A program made the position numbers and the translations under genes. A stretch of 64,000 nucleotides of DNA from G963669295 sp963669295. GTDB lineage: Bacteria; Bacteroidota; Bacteroidia; Flavobacteriales_D; CALLUQ01. Numbering within the stretch: the first letter of the stretch is position 1; each line of letters begins with the position of its first letter. The stretch lies in assembly GCA_963669295.1 (NCBI GenBank), contig OY769938.1, forward strand, positions 248,001-312,000. Direction: 5' to 3'. A model generated the notes under the pieces. The model saw only the letters and a list, made by a program, of their open reading frames with translations, was not told the origin of the DNA and made no database searches. Below, piece after piece: positions 7,547-17,458 of the stretch.

Positions 7547-9499
7547 ATGCAATTCTTAAAATACTCCTGTTTGATGTTTAAATATCTCTTTGTAGCTTTT
7601 ACCCTTCTAGCCACTTGGAATGCCAACGCTCAGGTATATCAAACTTTAGAGTACCAATACCTATCTTATGGCAAAGTACCTACGTGGTCGGCAATAGCCG
7701 CCCAATGGGAAACTGCTCAGCCCAGTATCCACTTATACGACTATGTAAAGTATAAAGGGCATGCAGCCTTTGTTTCCAAAGGGTTAAAAACAGGCATCAC
7801 CTTCAAGCAATTCAAAGCGCAGGTAAAATTTCCCGCTACACGTAAATACGTCCCTTTCTTTTTATTCGACTTACGTACCTGCCCCATAACAATAGGTAAC
7901 ACTACGTATCACTGGGCTATAAGGCTTGAAGATTATAGCTATACAGACAGTAAAGCGCAAATGGCACAAACAGTACTGCGTTTGCTAGAACTTGTAAATG
8001 CTCATGTCAATAAACATAGTACCATTTCGCAGAATGGCATGGTGATATTGGCAACTAACAAAAAAGCACAACCCAATATTGGCATTGCTCCTATGGTGCA
8101 ACAAAAAGGTTACCCGAACCGAACATTAGGACAATTATTGAAACTTGTAGGAGGCAAACGTGTTGAGGTATTAAATGAAGGAACTGCAGTGGGCAAATTG
8201 CGCTATGTACAAGAAGGTGAAACACCTTATCACAACTTCAAAGATATTGTTGTTTTTGAAAAGTTGCCTAAGCGAGTCCCACCTGTAAATGGTATTGTTA
8301 CTTTAACACCTCAAACGCCCTTATCGCATGTTAATCTATTGGCCAAAAATCGCGGTACAGTAAACATCTATGCCACTGAAATGCAAGATATCCCTGGATT
8401 GAAAAGGCATATGGGTAAACTAGTGAAATTAGAATGCAAGGGGGATAAAGTAAGCATCAGTGCTATTAATCAAGCAGATGCCGAGCAGTTTTGGTCTACT
8501 CAACAAAAACCTGCTCTTACACTACCTCCTCCTAATGTCGATGAAAAAGAACTCATTCTATTCGATACAAAAGGAGTTCCTGCAGTAGTAAATGTTATTG
8601 GTGCCAAGGCATCGAATTACGCCCTACTGCAAAAGCACTGCAAAGGTTATGTAAAGCCAGGTGCTGCCATTCCTTTCTACTACTATTTTGAGGCCATTGA
8701 ACAGTGTGGAGCAGCAGCTATGATTGACACTCTCTATAAAAGAAAAAAACTGCTTACTCCTGAACAAATAGCGGATCGGTTAAGCGAAATACGTACTGCA
8801 ATTAAAGCACACTCACTCAATGAAACATTAATAACCAAACTGCTTCAATATTTCCAAAACGCTCCCCAAAGCAATCGTTTTCGACTACGTAGCTCCACCA
8901 ATTGTGAAGACCTCCCCGAATTTAATGGTGCCGGCCTCTACTTATCGAAAGGTTACAATGTTAGTGACAGCAAAGACAAACTTATAAAGAAGATCTTGCA
9001 AGTATATGCTTCTCTTTGGACCCTTACAGCTTTTGAGGAACGGGAGTTTTATCAAATTGATCACACCAGGGCTGGTATGGCAATATTGATACATGAAGCT
9101 TTTCCAAACGAGTACGCTAATGGTGTTGCCCTAACCATACCCGATAATAATTCAGTGGCATTGTACATCAACAGTCAGTATGGTAATGCGTTAGTGACCA
9201 ATCCTGAAAATGGTCAAGTACCTGAATCTATTTTGTTTCCATCACTCACTAACAGCAGCTACGAAGTGTCATCGAAATCAAATATTGCCCCTGTTTTCAC
9301 GCAGGAAGACATGCAACCATTACTCCTGGAACTTCAAAGCATAAGTGCTAAAATTCACCAGTTACTTACTGATAGAGTAATAGGTACCGACGTTTCTTTT
9401 GGAGTAGACATTGAATTTAAAGTAATGGAAGTGGCCAAAAAACGACATTTGTATATCAAACAAGCACGTTTATTAGGCATTCCTGTTCCTGACCATTAA
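7547..9499 (+). CDS. Exported PEP-synthase / glucan-water-dikinase-like protein
   Basis: 650 residues from ATG 7547. Residues 1-29 form a signal peptide (FKYLFVAFTLLATWNANAQ). After a ~200-residue unassigned N-terminal region comes a phosphohistidine swivel-like segment about 240-300 (GIVTLTPQTPLSHVNLLAKN) with the candidate phospho-His at 261. Then a PPDK-N ATP-grasp-like domain follows from about 350 to the end, with NRFRLRSSTNCEDLPEFNGA near 443-462 (family RSSxxxED) and the closing strand VDIEFKVM...LYIKQAR. The order swivel-then-ATP domain is that of plant glucan water dikinases and is the reverse of PpsA/PPDK. Export of an ATP-using enzyme is unexpected. No PEP-binding TIM barrel. An upstream TTG (7538) lies in the promoter. 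Confidence 0.75.
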   Translation: MQFLKYSCLMFKYLFVAFTLLATWNANAQVYQTLEYQYLSYGKVPTWSAIAAQWETAQPSIHLYDYVKYKGHAAFVSKGLKTGITFKQFKAQVKFPATRKYVPFFLFDLRTCPITIGNTTYHWAIRLEDYSYTDSKAQMAQTVLRLLELVNAHVNKHSTISQNGMVILATNKKAQPNIGIAPMVQQKGYPNRTLGQLLKLVGGKRVEVLNEGTAVGKLRYVQEGETPYHNFKDIVVFEKLPKRVPPVNGIVTLTPQTPLSHVNLLAKNRGTVNIYATEMQDIPGLKRHMGKLVKLECKGDKVSISAINQADAEQFWSTQQKPALTLPPPNVDEKELILFDTKGVPAVVNVIGAKASNYALLQKHCKGYVKPGAAIPFYYYFEAIEQCGAAAMIDTLYKRKKLLTPEQIADRLSEIRTAIKAHSLNETLITKLLQYFQNAPQSNRFRLRSSTNCEDLPEFNGAGLYLSKGYNVSDSKDKLIKKILQVYASLWTLTAFEEREFYQIDHTRAGMAILIHEAFPNEYANGVALTIPDNNSVALYINSQYGNALVTNPENGQVPESILFPSLTNSSYEVSSKSNIAPVFTQEDMQPLLLELQSISAKIHQLLTDRVIGTDVSFGVDIEFKVMEVAKKRHLYIKQARLLGIPVPDH

Positions 9500-9515
9500 A
9501 ATTCCTAAATAATTG

Positions 9516-9523
9516 TAATTTAG
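9516..9523 (+). promoter_or_regulatory. Putative -7 element TAATTTAG
   Basis: TAnnTTAG variant in the 45-bp gap before the propeller gene, 21 bp upstream of its ATG. No good -33 TTG; low certainty. Confidence 0.35.
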
Positions 9524-9544
9524 ACTCCAAGCAATTCATACAAC

Positions 9545-10726
9545 ATGTCAAAAGAATACCGCAAACGAAAAGATAGTCAATACCGCAGTAAGGGCGAGCG
9601 AAAAAGAAGTAGTAAGGATCGGGGTAGAAGGCAAAAAAACGAACCTAAATCTGGCAAAGGTTTTATTGTATTTGTGGTATTGGCAGTGCTTGGTCTTGGT
9701 ATTTATTCCTTTTTTGCCCTTTCTCCACAACAGGCCAATGCGCTTGAAGACAAACAAAAGGAATTGGCCTATCAGCTAAAAGATCTGGGACTTACCGATG
9801 AACAAATTGATATGTTAGGCCTTGACGAAGCCAGTTTAAGCGATTTAGAAAATTTAGACATGGGCGAGGTTGCCCAAATGATTAAAATGCTTGATGACAT
9901 TGAGGATTTAGCAATTGATGAAAAACCCACTACAGAGGTAGAAAGTACTTATAGTCATCCTCTTGGCAATGCTGCTCGTTTAATTGGCATTCAAGGCGAT
10001 TACATCAATACCATTGCCTGGACTTATGAAAACGGGATGATTTACTCAATTGAGGGCAACGGAGTAATGTATCAAACCGACCCGAAAACTGGTGAGTGGG
10101 AAAAAATTGGGAAACAAGAATATAAAAACACCGATTTTTTATTTGCTGATGATGGTCTTTTGTATACCATCGAAGAAGACGGAGGCTTTTATGTAACTAA
10201 GCCAAAAGGTTTATACGGTAAAACGTCAAAAAGTGGTAGTAAAGTATGGTGGGGTACCAGCACATGTGCAGTTTTAAACAATTTCATGTATACGGTGGAA
10301 GCTGATGGTGGATTGTATGCAACTGAATTAAATGATGCCAATTGGAAACGACTGGGTAAAGCCAATTTCGCTGCAACTCTATTGATGTTTGCTTATGATA
10401 ACAAACTATACAGTGTTGAAGACAATGGTGGCCTTTTTGTGGTGAACCCTACTGATGGAAGTTGGAGGGAGTACAACAGTAGCTACTATTGGCAAGATGC
10501 AAGAGTCGGAGCTTGTATCGATAACAATCTCTATATCATCAATAAAGCAGGACATTTATTGCTAACAGATCTCAGTAATGAAGGGGAACAACCTAAGGTG
10601 ATTTCCTATGATATGAAAAATACAATGCATCTGCTGAATGTTGACGGAGCCTTGTATGCAATTGATGGTTCAGGATCGCTGATTGAAGTAGACATCAATG
10701 CCCTATCAGAAGTTTTCAATCACTAA
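9545..10726 (+). CDS. Membrane-anchored beta-propeller-like protein
   Basis: 393 residues. Residues 1-36 are extremely basic (MSKEYRKRKDSQYRSKGERK onward), followed by one transmembrane helix about 39-58 (GFIVFVVLAVLGLGIYSFFA), so the N-terminus should be cytoplasmic and the rest periplasmic. Residues 65-130 are helical and acidic. From about 155 a series of ~45-residue repeats occurs with the recurring core (L/M)-Y-(T/S)-(I/V)-E-x-(D/N)-G-(G/V)-(L/F)-Y, for example DGLLYTIEEDGGFYV and NKLYSVEDNGGLFVV, giving five to six blades reminiscent of tectonin/WD-like propellers. No enzymatic residues recognised; a binding or sensing role is inference. ATG start. Confidence 0.65.
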   Translation: MSKEYRKRKDSQYRSKGERKRSSKDRGRRQKNEPKSGKGFIVFVVLAVLGLGIYSFFALSPQQANALEDKQKELAYQLKDLGLTDEQIDMLGLDEASLSDLENLDMGEVAQMIKMLDDIEDLAIDEKPTTEVESTYSHPLGNAARLIGIQGDYINTIAWTYENGMIYSIEGNGVMYQTDPKTGEWEKIGKQEYKNTDFLFADDGLLYTIEEDGGFYVTKPKGLYGKTSKSGSKVWWGTSTCAVLNNFMYTVEADGGLYATELNDANWKRLGKANFAATLLMFAYDNKLYSVEDNGGLFVVNPTDGSWREYNSSYYWQDARVGACIDNNLYIINKAGHLLLTDLSNEGEQPKVISYDMKNTMHLLNVDGALYAIDGSGSLIEVDINALSEVFNH

Positions 10727-10793
10727 CATGAGAATCAACAAAACCCTAAAAACAAGCAAAAAAAAGAGTGTTTTTTAACATTCCTAACTCACA

Positions 10794-13268
10794 TCACATT
10801 GGATCAACGTCCAATTGAATACGAATTGCCTTGAACTCATTCAGCTGCTGAAATTCGTCCAGTTCTTCTAACAAAATCTGTTTTGCTTTACTCACGGAAG
10901 CGGTACGCTCAACCTTCAACAAAATATTTTTGTGGTATAAGTTTTTAATTCGAGCTACAATTGGGAACTCAGGCCCCAATACTCGCTTTCCGAACTTTTG
11001 TCGTAACCTTTTTACCAACGCATCCGAACCCACGTGTACCATATCTCGATCCCTATGCTTCAAAGTAAGCAATACCAACCTGAAAAATGGGGGGTATTGA
11101 AAATTACGCCGCTCCACGACCTCTTGCTGATACATCGCTTTGTAATTATTTGCCATAACTTGCTGTATAATCCAATGATTAGGGTTCCATGATTGGATAA
11201 TGACCTTACCCCGCTTTTTCTTGCGTCCTGCCCTGCCCGATACTTGCACCATCAACTGAAAAGAGCGCTCAAAAGCTCTAAAATCAGGGAAATTCAACAT
11301 TGAGTCAGCATTCAAAATACCAACCAATCCAACATTATCGAAGTCCAACCCTTTTGTAACCATTTGTGTTCCCACCAAAATGTCTATGCCTCGTTCTTCG
11401 AAATCATTAATGATACGTTGATAAGCATGTTTAGAGCGAGTGGTATCTAAATCCATACGCCCTACTTTGATGTCAGGGAAATGAGTTGTAAGCTCCTCTT
11501 CAATTTTCTCAGTACCAAAGCCTAACATCTTCAATTTACTACTACCACAAGCTTGACAACGCTTGGGTGGTTGATGATTGTACCCACAGTAATGGCACCG
11601 CAATTGATGGCTAAACTTATGATAGGTCATGCTTACATCACAATTCTTACAATATGGTACCCACCCACAAACCTCGCACGACCATTGTGGCGCATAGCCT
11701 CGCCTGTTCTGAAATAAAATAATTTGCTCATTGGCCGCCAATGCGGTATTCATATGCTCCAACAAAAAGGAAGAAAAGTGCGCTTGCATGGTCTTTTTTC
11801 GGGTCTCCTCTTTCACATCCACACATACCACTTCAGGCAAAAGTACCCCACCAAAACGTTTGGTGAGTTCTACATAGCCAAAACGACCTTCTTGTGCATT
11901 CCAGTAGCTTTCAATAGCAGGAGTAGCCGATCCCATTAATGTTTTTGCACCATGCAAATGTGCTAATATCGTCGCTGTATCACGTGCATTATACCTTGGC
12001 GCAGGGCTAAACTGCTTGTACGAATTTTCATGCTCTTCATCAACAATTATAAGTCCTAAGTTGCGAAAAGGAAGAAAAATAGATGAACGCGCTCCCAACA
12101 CAATATCATACCCCCCAGCACTTCCTTGCAGCACTTTTTTCCATACTTCAACCCGCTCGTTTTGATTAAATTTAGAGTGATAAATACCTACCTTATCTCC
12201 AAAATAAGCCCTTAGTCGATTAATGATTTGTGCTGTTAAAGCTATTTCTGGTAGTAAATACAATACTTGTTGCCCCTTCGCAATCACTTCCTCAATAAGC
12301 TTTGCATATACCTCTGTTTTACCAGATGAGGTAACACCGTAAAGTAATACTGTATTTTTATCTTCCCATTGTTTCTTGATGCTTGCATAAGCCAGCTGTT
12401 GTTCTTCAGACAAGGTTTTGATGGCATTCACCTCTTCCTTGTAATCAGCTAATCGGCCGATCTCCTTCGCATATACTTCAAACACTTCTTTTTTCACCAA
12501 TTCGTTAACTACTGAAGAGGTAACCCCTGCCATTTTTTGCAACTCTACCTTCTTTACCTCCAACGGTTCTCCTGCAAACTGCCTACTTAGCTGAATGTAA
12601 CACATAAGTGTTTCTAATTGCTTTGGCGCACGCTCTAAGCGGTCAAACATGCCCTGTAATCGCTCTTCTACCTCCATTCCGGGGGTCAGCCTCACGTAAT
12701 CCACTTTTCGCGGCTTATAGCGTTCCTTTAGCTCTTCTTCAACCAGTACTGCCTTTTTCTCTATCAATGCTTTGATAATAGGGTAAACGGTTTTTTGCTC
12801 CAGAATTTCAGCTACTTCCTTTAGCGACAGTATATTTTGCAGTTCTAATGCTTCAACAATGAGGTATTCTTTATCGTTGAGTTTTTCATAATTACGATCA
12901 AAATCAGGATTGATTACGATACGGGTTTCACTTGCCAGCTTTAAGCTCCCGGGAAGAGCAGCACTCATAACATCTCCAATATGACAGAGGTAGTAGTCGC
13001 GCATCCACTCCCATAACCTGAATTGATTTTCATTTACAATGGGGGTATCATCTAGAATGGACTCAAGGTATTTGGCAGTATAGGCCTTTGGAGCCGTTTC
13101 ATGCACACTGCGTACCAACGCTGTATAAAGCTTACTTTTACCAAACTGCACCACTACTCGCTGTCCAACAGCAATTTTATCGTTCAATTCGAACGGTACA
13201 CGATAGGTATACAAATTCGGGATAGATAAGGGCAAGATAACATCTACAAACCAGGTAATTCTACTCAT
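10794..13268 (-). CDS. priA: Primosomal protein N' (replication restart helicase PriA)
   Basis: 824 residues, in the range for PriA. The N-terminal 3'-DNA-binding domain begins WFVDVILPLSIPNLYTYRVP. The helicase core has Walker A GVTSSGKT, motif II DEEH (in IIVDEEHENSYKQF), GSATPAIES, and motif VI QVSGRAGR. Eight zinc-binding cysteines occur in four CxxC pairs (CEVC, CKNC, CHYC, CQAC), as in all PriA proteins. It reloads the replicative helicase at stalled forks. It begins 11 bp after the pfkA stop on the same strand, so the two are probably co-transcribed, although no functional link is known. Convergent with the propeller gene; the 67-bp gap has only a weak A/T hairpin. Confidence 0.97.
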   Translation of the reverse strand: MSRITWFVDVILPLSIPNLYTYRVPFELNDKIAVGQRVVVQFGKSKLYTALVRSVHETAPKAYTAKYLESILDDTPIVNENQFRLWEWMRDYYLCHIGDVMSAALPGSLKLASETRIVINPDFDRNYEKLNDKEYLIVEALELQNILSLKEVAEILEQKTVYPIIKALIEKKAVLVEEELKERYKPRKVDYVRLTPGMEVEERLQGMFDRLERAPKQLETLMCYIQLSRQFAGEPLEVKKVELQKMAGVTSSVVNELVKKEVFEVYAKEIGRLADYKEEVNAIKTLSEEQQLAYASIKKQWEDKNTVLLYGVTSSGKTEVYAKLIEEVIAKGQQVLYLLPEIALTAQIINRLRAYFGDKVGIYHSKFNQNERVEVWKKVLQGSAGGYDIVLGARSSIFLPFRNLGLIIVDEEHENSYKQFSPAPRYNARDTATILAHLHGAKTLMGSATPAIESYWNAQEGRFGYVELTKRFGGVLLPEVVCVDVKEETRKKTMQAHFSSFLLEHMNTALAANEQIILFQNRRGYAPQWSCEVCGWVPYCKNCDVSMTYHKFSHQLRCHYCGYNHQPPKRCQACGSSKLKMLGFGTEKIEEELTTHFPDIKVGRMDLDTTRSKHAYQRIINDFEERGIDILVGTQMVTKGLDFDNVGLVGILNADSMLNFPDFRAFERSFQLMVQVSGRAGRKKKRGKVIIQSWNPNHWIIQQVMANNYKAMYQQEVVERRNFQYPPFFRLVLLTLKHRDRDMVHVGSDALVKRLRQKFGKRVLGPEFPIVARIKNLYHKNILLKVERTASVSKAKQILLEELDEFQQLNEFKAIRIQLDVDPM

Positions 13269-13279
13269 TCACTCCCCTT

Positions 13280-14251
13280 TTATATCGATAATACTTCTGC
13301 CAAATTCAACAAGTTACGGTTCACGCTTTTATGATGTTTAATTGCCTTCTCAAATGGAGTATAGGTGATTTTACCATTGATTACGCCTACCATTTCATTT
13401 TTCCTCCCATTCAACAAACCAGCTACTGCTGCATGCCCCAACCTACTTGCCAATATGCGATCCATAGCACTTGGGCTTCCTCCTCGTTGCATGTGTCCTA
13501 ATATCGACACTCGCACGTCGTAGTGCTTGAATTGCTGCTTTACTTTTTCTGCCACCTTGTACGCTCCTCCCGCATCATCTCCTTCAGCAACAATTACTAT
13601 CCCACTGGTTTTATTCTCCCGTCTTCCCCGCTCCAGTTTTTCAATCAATGCATCGATATAGGTGGTTGTTTCGGGTATCAATATGGCTTCAGCTCCTGTG
13701 GCAATGCCACTACGCAATGCTATAAATCCCGCATCACGCCCCATTACCTCAATAAAAAACAAACGATTGTGTGAGCTAGCCGTATCTCTAATTTTGTCTA
13801 CTACCTCTACCACAGTATTCACAGCTGTATCGTAACCAATGGTCAAATCAGTACCATACATATCGTTATCAATGGTTCCCGGAATTCCTATGAAGTTCAT
13901 ATCAAACTCTTCACTAAACTGTCCTGCCCCCCTAAATGTACCATCTCCACCAATAGCCACAACACCATCAATGTTATGTTCTTTCAAATGCTCGTATGCC
14001 CTTTTACGCCACTCCTTCTCCATAAATCGCTGGCTTCTTGCGCTTTTTAAAAACGTTCCTCCACGTTGCAGCACATTGGCCACTGAATGTGATTCTAATG
14101 GTAATAAGTCACCTTCTATTAATCCTTCATAACCACGTTTAATTCCTACCACTTCCAATTGGTGATAAATGCCTGTTCGCACCACAGCACGAATACAAGC
14201 ATTCATTCCTGGAGCATCCCCTCCGGAAGTGAATACCGCTATTTTTTTCAT
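13280..14251 (-). CDS. pfkA: ATP-dependent 6-phosphofructokinase
   Basis: 323 residues, typical bacterial PfkA length. It phosphorylates fructose 6-phosphate to the 1,6-bisphosphate in glycolysis. Motifs: FTSGGDAPGMNACIRAVVR at the N-terminus, GGDGTFRGA (the Gly of GGDGT is typical of ATP- rather than PPi-dependent enzymes), PGTIDND with the catalytic Asp, EVMGRDAGFIAL and HMQRGGSPSAMDR. Start: MKKIAVFTSGG at 14251 matches the family; an in-frame ATG three codons earlier (14260) is also possible. It is first in a pair with priA. The 325-bp region upstream is A/T-rich. Confidence 0.96.
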   Translation of the reverse strand: MKKIAVFTSGGDAPGMNACIRAVVRTGIYHQLEVVGIKRGYEGLIEGDLLPLESHSVANVLQRGGTFLKSARSQRFMEKEWRKRAYEHLKEHNIDGVVAIGGDGTFRGAGQFSEEFDMNFIGIPGTIDNDMYGTDLTIGYDTAVNTVVEVVDKIRDTASSHNRLFFIEVMGRDAGFIALRSGIATGAEAILIPETTTYIDALIEKLERGRRENKTSGIVIVAEGDDAGGAYKVAEKVKQQFKHYDVRVSILGHMQRGGSPSAMDRILASRLGHAAVAGLLNGRKNEMVGVINGKITYTPFEKAIKHHKSVNRNLLNLAEVLSI

Positions 14252-14576
14252 GGTGTTCATTTCAATTTTTTAAAGATATAACACTCTGTTTAAAGTATTG
14301 AAAGAACCGGCAACAAAAAGAGCATTTGGTAAAAAAACACGCTTCCTGAAAGAAAGCCCGAAGCATTTACACTACTTATATATCATGCGAAAAATCAAAC
14401 AAAAATAAATCCATAATCTACTATAAACCAAATACATAAATAATTTTAATTAAATTAAAAATTAACAATCAATAAAATGCATTACTTTACACTTTTACAC
14501 AGCCTAATTGTTAACATTAATCTTTGCAGGAGAGTCGATTTTTAAACACCTTTGTCTCACACCAATTCACACTTAC
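14252..14576. other. A/T-rich intergenic region between divergent pfkA and symporter genes
   Basis: No gene seen. Bases about 14390-14480 are almost wholly A/T. Both genes must have promoters here. Near matches to the -7 pattern exist (for example CACCTTTG at 14548-14555), but none is a full TAnnTTTG with a correctly spaced TTG. Confidence 0.5.
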
Positions 14577-16439
14577 ATGCAACTGGCCACTGTTGATTGG
14601 ATCATTATCATTGCCTTTCTGGTTATTTCACTGGTTATTGGACTCAGCCTAAAAAATAAAGCTGGTAAGAACCTCTCCAGCTTTTTCCTGGGGGGAAGAA
14701 ACCTTCCCTGGTACATTGCTGGCATTTCGATGGTAGCTACCACCTTTGCTGCCGATACCCCACTTTGGGTAACAGAAGTTATTGCACAAAAAGGAATTTC
14801 AGGCAACTGGTTGTGGTGGAATATGCTTATCGGTGGTATGCTCACCACCTTTTTCTTTGCCAAGTTATGGCGACGTGCCAATATCCTTACCGAGTTGGAG
14901 CTTATAGAGTTGCGTTATAGTGGTAAACCTGCAGCCTTTTTAAGAGGGTTCAAATCGGTGTACATGGGCATTTTTCTTAATGCTGTTATCATTGGTTGGG
15001 TAAACTATGCCCTCATGAAAATTCTGGAAGTATTCTTTGATATTCCAGCTGATGATACCATTTGGTATATTGCTGGTGCTATGGGGCTGGTTGCTATTTA
15101 CAGTAGCATCTCAGGGTTGCTAGGAGTAGCCATTACCGACACTATTCAATTCATTATTGCAATGATTGGATGTATAATATTGGCATTCATTGTTTTAAAC
15201 ACTGAAAAAGTAGGTGGGATTTCTGGATTAAAAGCACAACTTCCTGCCTGGCGTTTCGACTTTTTCCCATCACTTGCAAAGGGCGATAATTCCAGTGAAG
15301 CCATCCCCACATTAAGCCTTACTATTGGTGCATTTTTATCGTTTGGCCTGGTGCAGTGGTGGGCCAGCTGGTACCCAGGCGCAGAGCCTGGTGGTGGTGG
15401 CTATGTATCGCAACGTATGATGAGTGCCAAAAATGAAAAACACGCAGTATGGGCCACTCTCTTTTTTCAAATAGCGCATTATTGCTTAAGGCCATGGCCA
15501 TGGATTATTGTTGGGCTGTGTGCACTCATTCTCTTCCCTAATCTTCCTGTAGAAGAAGCAGGTAAGGGGTTTGTTTACGCTATGCGAGATTACCTGCCAG
15601 CAGGATTAAAAGGGCTGCTACTAGTAGCTTTCCTCGGGGCATACATGAGTACCATTTCTACACAACTGAATTGGGGTGCCAGCTATTTAACGAATGATTT
15701 GTACAAGCGTTTTATGAAACCCCAACACCAATTTGAGGATGAGGAACAAGCGCAAAAGCACTACGTATTAATGGCACGAGTGTTTACAGTCGTAATCATG
15801 CTCATCGCTTTATTTGCCACTACACAAATCAATACCATTGATAGTGCAGCTAAGTTTTTAATTAGCTGTGGTGCTGGATTGGGAATGGTACTCATATTGC
15901 GGTGGTATTGGTGGCGCATTAATGCGTGGAGCGAAATTACCGCAACCATTGCTCCATTTGCAGCCTATGGCGCTTTAAAATGGGTAGAGCATGTAAAACT
16001 AACTGCTTTGAACTCATTGCATGATGGCACCGTACCAGCAGAGGTAATGCAACAGTTTTACCTCGATCACCCCTACCTCGATCATACCGGAACATTTTTG
16101 ATTACGGTGGGCTTTACTACCTTATGTTGGATTACTCTAACCTTTGCAACTGCTCCCACAAAACGTGCTACCTTGCTCCATTTTTACCAACGTGTTAAAC
16201 CCGATGGTGCATGGAAGCCAATCCACGCTGAAGCCAAAATTGATAAACGCCCTTCTGATCTATTGAAGCTTACCATTTGTTGGGTCAGTTCCATTGTAAT
16301 GGTTTACGCGGTACTTTTCTTGATTGGAAAGTTAATCTTTATGGAGTGGAATCATGCCCTTTATTGGGGAATAACAGCTGCAATTAGTTTTGTTGTTCTG
16401 AGGTACTTTTTAAAACGCACAAATATTCTTAGTGAATAA
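14577..16439 (+). CDS. Sodium:solute symporter family (SLC5/SSS) transporter
   Basis: About 620 residues with 13-15 predicted transmembrane helices. SSS-family features: the first helix WIIIIAFLVISLVIGLSL, then FFLGGRNLPWYIAGISMVAT and TFAADTPLWVTE, the family's GGR-L-(P/S)-W...S-x-x-(A/S) signature for the Na+ site. It would couple substrate import to the sodium gradient, which the nqr pump in this window can supply. The substrate is not inferable (sugar-, amino-acid- or anion-type members look alike). The ATG at 14577 is chosen because the first helix follows directly; a TTG at 14508 would add 23 residues. Single gene. Confidence 0.9.
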   Translation: MQLATVDWIIIIAFLVISLVIGLSLKNKAGKNLSSFFLGGRNLPWYIAGISMVATTFAADTPLWVTEVIAQKGISGNWLWWNMLIGGMLTTFFFAKLWRRANILTELELIELRYSGKPAAFLRGFKSVYMGIFLNAVIIGWVNYALMKILEVFFDIPADDTIWYIAGAMGLVAIYSSISGLLGVAITDTIQFIIAMIGCIILAFIVLNTEKVGGISGLKAQLPAWRFDFFPSLAKGDNSSEAIPTLSLTIGAFLSFGLVQWWASWYPGAEPGGGGYVSQRMMSAKNEKHAVWATLFFQIAHYCLRPWPWIIVGLCALILFPNLPVEEAGKGFVYAMRDYLPAGLKGLLLVAFLGAYMSTISTQLNWGASYLTNDLYKRFMKPQHQFEDEEQAQKHYVLMARVFTVVIMLIALFATTQINTIDSAAKFLISCGAGLGMVLILRWYWWRINAWSEITATIAPFAAYGALKWVEHVKLTALNSLHDGTVPAEVMQQFYLDHPYLDHTGTFLITVGFTTLCWITLTFATAPTKRATLLHFYQRVKPDGAWKPIHAEAKIDKRPSDLLKLTICWVSSIVMVYAVLFLIGKLIFMEWNHALYWGITAAISFVVLRYFLKRTNILSE

Positions 16440-16460
16440 AGCATTAATCGAAAAAGCTGC

Positions 16461-16468
16461 TATCTTTG
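16461..16468 (+). promoter_or_regulatory. Putative -7 element TATCTTTG
   Basis: Perfect TAnnTTTG in the gap downstream of the symporter gene and upstream of the lipoprotein gene. No TTG is visible 17-23 bp before it. Confidence 0.35.
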
Positions 16469-16546
16469 TGGAGCAAAATCGGGCATTCGTTTTGAGAATT
16501 AACTAATTTTTCATTACTTGCAAACTTGAAAAAAACCAGAAAAATC

Positions 16547-17455
16547 ATGCCGCAAACATCTCGTTCAAACTTCAAAATATTTGCTGCTTTTTTCGCGATG
16601 GTCACCCTTACATTTTTTGGTTGTAATGGTGACGATCCTGTTGATGAAGATCCGGTAGATATTGATGTAGTGGATACCAGCAATACTGAAGACATTATCC
16701 GTGTTGGCGGTGAGCTGTTCAGCATCCCCTCCCCTGTTCAAACTGCTTTTTTAATTAAGAACACTGGGGCTGCATACGACAACAGCTTATTGAATTCGCA
16801 CGAAAATGCACCCAACTACTCCACCAAGTTTCAAAAAGCACTGAACCTTGGGGTATATGGTGCCGATTTAGCATATGTTACCATTTACGATGAAACACAA
16901 AATGCGGTATCTTACCTTACCTCTGTGCAATATCTTGCTGATGAGTTAGGAGTTACCGGAGCTTTCGATAAAGAAATCTTAGAGCGCTTTCGAAATAACC
17001 TGGGAAAAAAGGATTCGATGCTAGTATTGGTATCAGATGCTTATAGAGCCGGGGATGCTTACTTGAAAAACAACGATCGAACTGAAGTAGCCAGTTTAAT
17101 ACTAGCTGGTGGCTGGATTGAAGCATTGCATTTTGCAACAAAGGTAGCTGCAACCGATAAAAATGAATCGGTAATCACTCGTATAGGTGAACAAAAAACT
17201 TCGCTTGATAATTTGATCAAGCTGCTTTCTCAGTATTACAACGATGAGGAAATCAGTGAGTTTGTGGATGAACTAACCGATTTGTATCACCTTTTTGATG
17301 AGGTAACGTATACTTACACTTTCGAAAAGCCTGATACTGATCCGGAAAACAAAGTAACCACTATCAATAGCAAAACGGTAGTAAGTATTACCGACGAGCA
17401 ATTGACTGCTATTACTGAAAGAATTCAAGAAATTAGAAATCAAATTGTCAAATAA
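16547..17455 (+). CDS. Putative lipoprotein of unknown function
   Basis: About 302 residues. The signal sequence FKIFAAFFAMVTLTFFGC ends in a lipobox-like FFGC, predicting a lipid-anchored Cys. The acidic stretch right after it (NGDDPVDEDPVDIDVVD) fits a Bacteroidota lipoprotein export signal/spacer. The mature part is helical (YSTKFQKALNLGVYGADLAY, then EILERFRNNLGKK and LILAGGWIEALHFATKVA). No catalytic motif and no family recognised. The start is ATG 16547; a TTG at 16526 would add seven basic residues. It is followed 3 bp later by the next gene, suggesting an operon of two exported proteins. Confidence 0.75.
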   Translation: MPQTSRSNFKIFAAFFAMVTLTFFGCNGDDPVDEDPVDIDVVDTSNTEDIIRVGGELFSIPSPVQTAFLIKNTGAAYDNSLLNSHENAPNYSTKFQKALNLGVYGADLAYVTIYDETQNAVSYLTSVQYLADELGVTGAFDKEILERFRNNLGKKDSMLVLVSDAYRAGDAYLKNNDRTEVASLILAGGWIEALHFATKVAATDKNESVITRIGEQKTSLDNLIKLLSQYYNDEEISEFVDELTDLYHLFDEVTYTYTFEKPDTDPENKVTTINSKTVVSITDEQLTAITERIQEIRNQIVK

Positions 17456-17458
17456 AGG

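Noticed and set aside
10744..10775. A/T hairpin between the propeller and priA genes
   Set aside because: AAAAAA/TTTTTT pairing only, no G/C in the stem; too weak to call a terminator.
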